Source: an uncultured Bacilli bacterium (GTDB taxonomy: Bacteria > Bacillota_I > Bacilli_A > RF39 > UBA660). From it: DNA of 40,335 bases. Below the pieces are notes generated by a model. It saw only the letters and a program-made list of their open reading frames with translations, ran no database searches and had not been told where the DNA came from. This document shows positions 34,912 through 40,335 of the stretch, in pieces. Made by a program: the position numbers and the translations under genes. Numbering within the stretch: the first letter of the stretch is position 1; every line of letters begins with the position of its first letter. The DNA is taken from contig CAKOOW010000005.1 in the NCBI GenBank assembly GCA_934098445.1, positions 1-40,335 of the forward strand, in the 5' to 3' direction.

Positions 34912-37899
34912 ATGGACATGGATACTTTAAGACCTAAATTAGAAAAGATAATTGAATTTACCCTTAGAGATGATAATAAATTAACTCCTCTACTTATTAA
35001 TCTCTTTAATGAATTAGTAACTACAATTGATAATAATCCCGATAAAATTAATCTTCTAAAGAGATTAGAGCTTATTCGTAATAAAGATAATCTCGTAGTG
35101 TTTGATCGATATATATCAATAATTCTAGGAAAAATAACGCTTTCTTTAGAAGAAAAATATACTCTTCTTAACCTAGATATCCCCTACTTCCAGACTCTTA
35201 GTCTTTATAATAAACTAAGTATCCAAAAGAAATTAGAATACTTTGATAATAAAAACTTTCTTTCGAATCTTGATATCAAAAGAATTAATTACTCTCTTAA
35301 TAATAAAAAAGATATTCTAAATACCTTGATTATCCCTCTTATTAAGAAGATTCCTAATAACTCTTTAATCTTAGAAAATATTCCTAAAGACTTAATAGCT
35401 TATAAAGAATTATATTCAAAATTTAATCCCGAGATAATTAGTAAATATCTAAATAAATATTATTATCTAGGAAGTGATTTAAAAAAATTAATAAGTTCTG
35501 GTATCTTAAAATATGCTAAGAAATACAGTATTATTTCCTATAATTTAGATAAAGAAACTTTTAATTCTCTAGTCTTAGAAAATCCTTATATCCTAGAAAA
35601 AATAAGTCCGAAAGTAAGCTCTAAACTTATTGATAAGGAAATCCTTCATACTTTGTTAAATCATAACTACAATAAAAGCTTAAATAATACGATTAAAGAA
35701 CTTAATATGTTAGTGAATAATAATACTAAATATTTAACACCAGAATATCTAAGTAAGTGTGATGATAATAGTATCTATTTATATGCAAGTAATGATTTAA
35801 AGATAAGAAATCTCTTTAAGAGTAATCCAAACTATCTTTTAAAGATGCATTATGAGACCTTAATTTATTTTCTAAAGAATGATTTTTCAGAAGAAGAAAG
35901 AGTTAGTTTACTTCGAAATACTAGTTTTATCAATAAGATTCCTGATAACTATCTAAAAGACATTTTAAATCAAATGACCTTTCCTGATGTCTTTAATAGT
36001 CTTCAGAATATGGTTATCTTAAATAAAGTTAATAATCTTAATATTGATTTAAAAGACTATGACAAGATCTTTATAAGTGGGTATTTAGATTCTCCAGGAT
36101 TAGTAAATATCTCTAGTAATGAAATGCTTCTTAAGATGTTTAGTTTAATAAGTCCCCTAGAGGTTAAAAAGTACTTAAATTATCCTTATATCTATACGAA
36201 ATTAAAGTCTTTTGAATTAGTTAAAGTTCTAATAGATTGTAAATTAAATATCTATATAGATACTCCTAAGTTAATAAAAGTTTTAAGAATAGATGAGATT
36301 AAGTATTATCTTAATAATGTCTTAAATAGTGATTATCTTCGTTATGAAGTTTTATTTAATTCTTATACTTGGTATAAGATTCTAGGGATTAAGAAGGAAT
36401 TAAAGGAGGAAGATAAAGAGACTATTAAATATCTCTATGACTTAGTATTAATCAAAGGACAAGTAACCTTAGAGTGTAAAACTAATGACTTAGAAGCTTT
36501 TAAGAGTATAGTTAATGCTTATTATCTCTTTGGACTTAATGATACTAAAGAATTATATGAAATGGGAAATAAAGATATCTCTTTAGAAGAGGTTGATTCT
36601 TTAGGAGAATCTTATATTAAATACTTCTTAAAAGAATTTCCTTATAATATAGATATACCTAAGTATTTAGATATCTTAAAAACAGAAGACTATAAGAGTA
36701 AAGAGATTATTGATTTACTAAATGAAATGAATAATACAGGGTATAGTAATCTCCTAGAGAGTAAGAATAGAATCGAAGAATATAAAGAATATAGACTTCT
36801 TAATGAAGAGAAAGCTCTTATGAATATTTTAGTATTCTTAAAGAATTATAATAATTATTTAGAAGAGTATCAGATTAGACTAATAAAAGAAAGATTCTTA
36901 AGACTAAAAAGAAATAATTATCGTTTAAGAGATGATTTATATTATGAGATTATAGATAAGTATACTAAAGAATTTATTAACTTTAAGAAACTAGGAGTCT
37001 TAAGAGAGTATCTTAGGGATAATAATAACTATCAAGATTGGTTTATTAAAAGTCCAGAAGGATTAAAGAATACTTTAGAAGAATATTTAAAAAGATATAA
37101 TTATACTTTAGAGATAGTCTTAGAAAAAATTATCGATGGGTATTTAAGAAAAGATAATATTACAAAGATAATTGGTAATATGGGATATAGTAAACCAGCT
37201 TATTTTGATATTATTAAGTATGAAAGACAAGAAAAGATTAGATTAAAGAAGATTAATACTAAGTTAAAAGGAATATTTAAGAAATATAGTAATCAAGATA
37301 GAATAATCTTACTTAATTATTTAGCTTATGGAATTAATCCAGGGATGATTTTAGATAGTAAGATTATGGAAGTCTTAAGATATTACCGGGTAGTAATAAG
37401 TAATTTCAATGGAAAAGTTAATGTCAATAAGATTAATTTAGAACTAGATTATATAAGTATTATTAATCTAACGAATGATTTATATTTACAAGAATATAAT
37501 AAGATTTATTTAGAAGTTACTAATATAATTAATTATTTCAAGGGGATTAGTAATAAGTATATAAGTAGTGATATTATTAAAGGAGTATTTAAGAGTGAAA
37601 TTACCGAAGGACTTGATAAGTATATAATACCTTTAGAAGTAGATAATAATAATATTGTTCTTAAGAGTCATAAGATGTATTTAGATGGTTTTAAGTTAGT
37701 ATTTAGTAATATAGACACTAATAGTATAGAAAAATTAGATAATACGATGAAAAATAATCTTAAGATGATTATCCCCTACTGTATAGATAAATACTTTATA
37801 GATTTAACTAATAATTATAACTCTTTGTTTAAAGTATGTAATAAGGATTATTTAAGTAGTTGGGATAAAATAATTGCGTTATTAGGGCAAAAAAATTAA
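34912..37899 (+). CDS. Large helical repeat-like protein, unknown
   Basis: A protein of about 995 residues, cytosolic, with no signal or membrane helix. It is extremely rich in Leu, Ile, Asn, Lys and Tyr, with short helical units separated by IP, NP or SP turns over the first 450 residues. It looks like an alpha-solenoid of degenerate repeats. The second half is more charged (KLKGIFKKYSNQDRIILLNY). I recognise no domain. The start is set at the ATG at 34912, because AAGGAT lies ten bases upstream and a TATAAT (34878-34883) overlaps the earlier ATG at 34882, which would be at or before the transcription start. A terminator precedes it, so it is probably a single-gene unit. Codon use matches the neighbouring sortase gene. 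Confidence 0.65.
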   Translation: MDMDTLRPKLEKIIEFTLRDDNKLTPLLINLFNELVTTIDNNPDKINLLKRLELIRNKDNLVVFDRYISIILGKITLSLEEKYTLLNLDIPYFQTLSLYNKLSIQKKLEYFDNKNFLSNLDIKRINYSLNNKKDILNTLIIPLIKKIPNNSLILENIPKDLIAYKELYSKFNPEIISKYLNKYYYLGSDLKKLISSGILKYAKKYSIISYNLDKETFNSLVLENPYILEKISPKVSSKLIDKEILHTLLNHNYNKSLNNTIKELNMLVNNNTKYLTPEYLSKCDDNSIYLYASNDLKIRNLFKSNPNYLLKMHYETLIYFLKNDFSEEERVSLLRNTSFINKIPDNYLKDILNQMTFPDVFNSLQNMVILNKVNNLNIDLKDYDKIFISGYLDSPGLVNISSNEMLLKMFSLISPLEVKKYLNYPYIYTKLKSFELVKVLIDCKLNIYIDTPKLIKVLRIDEIKYYLNNVLNSDYLRYEVLFNSYTWYKILGIKKELKEEDKETIKYLYDLVLIKGQVTLECKTNDLEAFKSIVNAYYLFGLNDTKELYEMGNKDISLEEVDSLGESYIKYFLKEFPYNIDIPKYLDILKTEDYKSKEIIDLLNEMNNTGYSNLLESKNRIEEYKEYRLLNEEKALMNILVFLKNYNNYLEEYQIRLIKERFLRLKRNNYRLRDDLYYEIIDKYTKEFINFKKLGVLREYLRDNNNYQDWFIKSPEGLKNTLEEYLKRYNYTLEIVLEKIIDGYLRKDNITKIIGNMGYSKPAYFDIIKYERQEKIRLKKINTKLKGIFKKYSNQDRIILLNYLAYGINPGMILDSKIMEVLRYYRVVISNFNGKVNVNKINLELDYISIINLTNDLYLQEYNKIYLEVTNIINYFKGISNKYISSDIIKGVFKSEITEGLDKYIIPLEVDNNNIVLKSHKMYLDGFKLVFSNIDTNSIEKLDNTMKNNLKMIIPYCIDKYFIDLTNNYNSLFKVCNKDYLSSWDKIIALLGQKN

Positions 37900-37907
37900 A
37901 AAAAGAC

Positions 37908-37936
37908 TTGGCAATATAAGGGATTTATGATATATT
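37908..37936 (+). promoter_or_regulatory. Promoter of the tRNA-Gly gene
   Basis: TTGGCA (37908-37913), a 17-base spacer and TATATT (37931-37936) with an upstream TG (extended -10) make a near-consensus sigma-A promoter about 16 bases before the tRNA. The two elements are also arms of a 10-bp inverted repeat (37910-37919 with 37936-37945). Confidence 0.75.
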
Positions 37937-37952
37937 TATATTGCCTACTGAT

Positions 37953-38026
37953 GCAGATGTAGTTTAATGGTAGAATAAGAGCCTTCCAAGCTCCTGACGT
38001 GAGTTCGATTCTCATCATCTGCTCCA
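37953..38026 (+). tRNA. tRNA-Gly (anticodon UCC)
   Basis: A 74-base cloverleaf with encoded CCA. The acceptor stem is GCAGATG/CATCTGC, the D arm GTTT-AATGGTA-GAAT, the anticodon loop CTTCCAA with anticodon TCC, and the T arm GTGAG-TTCGATT-CTCAT with the conserved TTCGA. All acceptor pairs are Watson-Crick. The top pair of the anticodon stem (27-43) reads A-C, an odd mismatch. It reads GGA/GGG glycine codons. It has its own strong promoter and a terminator 10 bases on. Confidence 0.95.
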
Positions 38027-38035
38027 TTTGAAATC

Positions 38036-38068
38036 AACTTACGGACTTAAAAGTTCGTGAGTTTTTAT
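38036..38068 (+). terminator. Terminator after tRNA-Gly
   Basis: An 11-bp stem (AACTTACGGAC with GTTCGTGAGTT, two G-U pairs), a 6-base loop and TTTTTATTTT. Confidence 0.82.
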
Positions 38069-38082
38069 TTTATATAAATGAT

Positions 38083-38132
38083 TTTCAAAAAAGAGAAAAA
38101 AATTATCAAAATAATTTAATCCTCTTTTTGTA
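38083..38132 (-). terminator. Likely terminator of the methyltransferase gene
   Basis: CAAAAAAGAG pairs with CTCTTTTTG, and inside it AAATTAT pairs with ATAATTT around CAAA. On the minus strand it ends in CTCTTTTTTG. It lies about 145 bases after the methyltransferase stop codon, leaving a long untranslated tail that holds further hairpins. Confidence 0.5.
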
Positions 38133-38139
38133 TATTTTT

Positions 38140-38240
38140 TGAATATGGGAATAAAATTTATGTCTAGCCAGCACTGAATTTGTACTCCCGTACAAATTCT
38201 ACTATGGGAACTTCCATACCCTTTAATGGGAATAATATTA
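38140..38240. other. Cluster of hairpins between tRNA-Gly and methyltransferase
   Basis: GAATTTGTAC-TCCC-GTACAAATTC (38176-38199) is a perfect 10-bp hairpin with a 4-base loop. Next to it TATGG-GAACTT-CCATA (38203-38218) makes a second. The motif ATGGGAA occurs three times (about 38145, 38204 and 38226). No protein-coding reading is convincing. It may be a structured RNA, the 3' part of the methyltransferase mRNA, or the end of a lost mobile element. Confidence 0.4.
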
Positions 38241-38275
38241 TTAATTTGCAAATAATTTCAATTATAAATTGTAAT

Positions 38276-39022
38276 TTATCGCTTAACTATCAAACAATAA
38301 TTAACTCCTTTTGGTGCTATTATTTTATTTTTCGATTTCAAATTATATTCTTTAAAATATTGCTCATTTATATCTTTATCATCAAGATGTTCATAAATTA
38401 ACAAATCATACTCTTGAAATTTTGACTCTAATTCTTTATAGCTATATTTTGATTTTGCTTCTTCGTTAGCACCTTTAGCCAATTTTCTTGTGATTTCTTC
38501 TTTCTCTGAATCTTCTATTATAGGATAATCAAATATGATTGTACTTCCTTTACATATAAGTTTTGAAATTTTATTAACCATATTATAGAATTGATCTTTT
38601 GTTAAATAATAACTAATACCAAGCATACTACAAAATACTTTTTTATTCCATTTTATATCACTATTTATTAAATAATTTTGCCAATCGTCTAATGAAAAAT
38701 CCGTTTCTATATATTTAACATTTGAATAATCAATATTGGCATTTTTAACTCTTTTAATTTTATCTTTAATAATGTTTGCTTTATCTAATTCATAACATTG
38801 CAATTCTTTGTCACTATATCCATAAATGTCATAACCTGATGCAAATATTAAATATTGTTTCAATCCTAATCTTTTATCTCGTTGTATTGACTTAGCCGTA
38901 AAAGCACTTCTTGCTAAAATAGATGGTGCTAAATTATCTTCATAAATTTTTATATTACTATTTTTAGTATGATATGCTCTTGCAAAACAACAAACAAGAG
39001 CTGTCATATTTTTTTCTTCCAT
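38276..39022 (-). CDS. SAM-dependent methyltransferase, PPM/LCM type
   Basis: A protein of 248 residues. It resembles the leucine-carboxyl-methyltransferase-like class I methyltransferases found with TetR genes in Firmicutes. Segments are ALVCCFARAYHTKNSNIKIY at the start, SILARSAFTAKSI, the SAM-binding QYLIFASGYDIYGY (where the usual motif is GxGxD-like) and FCSMLGISYYLTKDQF. Compared with relatives as I recall them, a helical stretch of about 45 residues between EDNLA and PSILARS is missing, so the protein is short but in frame. The substrate is unknown. AAGGTG precedes the start. An operator-like palindrome lies in its promoter, and the TetR gene is upstream on the same strand. Confidence 0.8.
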   Translation of the reverse strand: MEEKNMTALVCCFARAYHTKNSNIKIYEDNLAPSILARSAFTAKSIQRDKRLGLKQYLIFASGYDIYGYSDKELQCYELDKANIIKDKIKRVKNANIDYSNVKYIETDFSLDDWQNYLINSDIKWNKKVFCSMLGISYYLTKDQFYNMVNKISKLICKGSTIIFDYPIIEDSEKEEITRKLAKGANEEAKSKYSYKELESKFQEYDLLIYEHLDDKDINEQYFKEYNLKSKNKIIAPKGVNYCLIVKR

Positions 39023-39048
39023 TTTAAATTCACACCTTTTTTATATAA

Positions 39049-39070
39049 ATATATAGTTGCAACTATATAT
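39049..39070. promoter_or_regulatory. 22-bp perfect palindrome, likely TetR operator
   Basis: The centre is ATAGTTGCAACTAT, extended by TATA on each side, 27 bases upstream of the methyltransferase start codon and within its probable promoter. A TetR-family gene lies next to it, and TetR dimers bind palindromes of this size. Confidence 0.6.
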
Positions 39071-39123
39071 ATAAATTACAAGTTTTGAATTTTTTGTAAT
39101 TTTTATGGTATAGTAATTATAGT

Positions 39124-39169
39124 AAAAAAGAGAGTAAATACTATAAATCTAGGTATTTTCTCTCTTTTT
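39124..39169 (-). terminator. Terminator between TetR gene and methyltransferase
   Basis: AAAAAGAGAG and CTCTCTTTTT pair (10 bp). After a T-T mismatch AAATAC pairs with GTATTT around an 11-base loop. A T-run follows on both strands. On the minus strand it ends the TetR transcript. Confidence 0.75.
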
Positions 39170-39208
39170 AATATTTTTATATTTTTTCTTTTAAGTTGTA
39201 ATTTATCT

Positions 39209-39796
39209 TTAACATTTATATTCTCTTACACACTTAATAATAATATTTTCGACATCATCAATCGACTCTTTACAATCTTTATCAATCCACTCTTTTATTA
39301 TAGCCATAATACCATTTATATAAAAAGCAATTAAATAATTTCTTTCTTTTTCAGGTACATTAAACCTTTCTAATATTGGAATAAGAATATACTGTTTTAA
39401 ATGATTAAACTTGTCAAACGCACTCATTCCTATTGGATTATGAAAAGATGCTTTAAATATTTTCATATTATCTCTTATAAAATTCAAATATGGATTCAAA
39501 TATCTTCTTTCAACTAACTTTAATTCTTCCAATGGTGAATACTTTATTTTTTCAATAAAATCTTTTGAATTTTCATTAAAATAATCCACAAACTTTTTAT
39601 TTATATAATTCATTGTTTCTTCAATTAAATCACTTATTGATTCGTAATGTAAATAAAAAGTTGATCTGTTTACACCTGCTTTAGTGCATATCTCTTTTAT
39701 AGTAATATATTCAACATCCTTTTTTTCGAGTAAATAAATTAATGCCTCATCAAAAAGAATAGCAGTATTAAAATACTTGCTTTCATTTTTATTCAT
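39209..39796 (-). CDS. TetR-family transcriptional regulator
   Basis: A protein of 195 residues. The TetR DNA-binding domain is at 10-60 with the helix-turn-helix ITIKEICTKAGVNRSTFYLH followed by YESISDLIEE, which is the family signature. The C-terminal ligand domain is helical, resembling the type following LHYESISDLI with an FYINGIMAIIKEWI helix (TetR_C-like). It is likely to repress its own unit and the methyltransferase through the palindrome at 39049-39070. The small membrane protein gene lies 19 bases upstream, so the two share a transcript. Confidence 0.92.
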   Translation of the reverse strand: MNKNESKYFNTAILFDEALIYLLEKKDVEYITIKEICTKAGVNRSTFYLHYESISDLIEETMNYINKKFVDYFNENSKDFIEKIKYSPLEELKLVERRYLNPYLNFIRDNMKIFKASFHNPIGMSAFDKFNHLKQYILIPILERFNVPEKERNYLIAFYINGIMAIIKEWIDKDCKESIDDVENIIIKCVREYKC

Positions 39797-39815
39797 TTAA
39801 TACTGCCTCCTTATC

Positions 39816-40169
39816 TTATTTATCTTCTTCTGCAATCTCATTTGCAAGTCTAATTATATCTTGTGCATATTTTGCTTTTGAATTCTCAAGTATTTTCTTG
39901 TAAGAAAAATAATTTGTGATTACTCCAATTAGTCCAAATATGCCAATAACAATACCTAAACCTATAATTTTACCATTTCCAATAACATTCATAGACAAAC
40001 ACATTCCTAATCCTAAAATCAAGCTCATAATTATTCCATTAGAATACACAAATATGTTTGCTGGTAGTTTTGCTTTTCTATCTAATTTTTTTAATGCTAT
40101 TACTTTTGATTCTTTTTTTGCAGAATATTCATTTGCAATATGTTCTGCATAAATTTTATTTGTATTCAT
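39816..40169 (-). CDS. Small two-helix membrane protein, unknown
   Basis: A protein of 117 residues. A basic cytoplasmic start of about 38 residues is followed by two adjacent transmembrane helices (about 41-62 and 68-87, the second IIGLGIVIGIFGLIGVI) and a charged helical C-terminus ending in EEDK. Both ends face the cytoplasm. Genes like this stand next to TetR regulators in Clostridia, but no function is known to me. The TetR gene follows by 19 bases. The upstream 165 bases to the window edge hold no gene; a short dyad (GTTC...GAAC near 40207-40225) may be part of its promoter. Confidence 0.75.
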   Translation of the reverse strand: MNTNKIYAEHIANEYSAKKESKVIALKKLDRKAKLPANIFVYSNGIIMSLILGLGMCLSMNVIGNGKIIGLGIVIGIFGLIGVITNYFSYKKILENSKAKYAQDIIRLANEIAEEDK

Positions 40170-40335
40170 ATCAAATACCTCCCTTTCTTTAATTTCATTT
40201 TAACAAGTTCGGTATTTATTTTGAACAACACATTTTTAACAATTTGTCTATTTCTGAATGATAAATTGTAATTTGCTTATTTGTCTAGTATTGTATTCAA
40301 TAAGTTTTTATCAATATTTGTTAGTTCATAACTTT

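Noticed and set aside
38039..38251. A 70-aa minus-strand reading frame near the tRNA
   Set aside because: It spans the tRNA terminator and the hairpin cluster and has no ribosome site.

Overview
The window is AT-rich (roughly 30% GC by eye) chromosomal DNA from a low-GC Gram-positive bacterium, most likely an uncultured gut-type member of the Bacilli (RF39/Erysipelotrichales-like). This placement is inference from gene content: spoVA genes with a SigF/SigG-type sigma factor, DacF, a sortase with an NPTTG substrate, DUF2207, and lysine/asparagine-rich membrane proteins. The standard genetic code applies. TGA ends spoVAD and the HAD gene, and TAG ends rpsO, spoVAC, the lysR gene and the 202-aa gene, so this is not a Mycoplasma-type code.

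Layout. 1-2021: two tandem paralogues of a membrane-anchored surface protein (the left one cut by the window edge), separated by about 500 bp unusually rich in inverted repeats. 2237-4660: a minimal sporulation locus, sigma factor then spoVAC-spoVAD-spoVAE, with the sigma gene split by a +1 frame change at a CCC-TAG site. 4803-6398: a membrane-anchored serpin on the opposite strand. 6426-10509: an LRR-like protein, then a three-gene operon (unknown, divergent sigma-70-like, unknown) facing a LysR regulator (10640-11539). 11545-13704: a 719-aa protein with a possible BECR-type nuclease region. 13791-15466: mntP and the D,D-carboxypeptidase gene dacF. 15523-15980: a Fic pseudogene with an internal deletion.

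16152-18656 holds two membrane proteins on the + strand, one with a very basic cytoplasmic tail and one acidic and tail-anchored. 18791-31818 is a long run of - strand genes: DUF2207, pnp, rpsO, trmB, pepF, a HAD-like protein, an ABC exporter, a coiled-coil protein, DUF2752, TM2 and a MacB-like ABC transporter. 32145-34694 pairs an NPTTG surface protein with a divergent sortase that carries an extra N-terminal domain. 34912-37899 is a 995-aa helical protein of unknown function. A tRNA-Gly(UCC) follows at 37953-38026. To its right lies an apparently accessory module: an SAM-dependent methyltransferase with a large operator-like palindrome, a TetR regulator and a small two-helix membrane protein.

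The most unusual items are the frameshifted sporulation sigma factor, the operon around the divergent sigma-like protein, the serpin with a glycine-rich reactive loop, the sortase fusion, a hairpin that appears to bridge a distant Shine-Dalgarno to its start codon, and the palindrome-dense region between the surface-protein paralogues.
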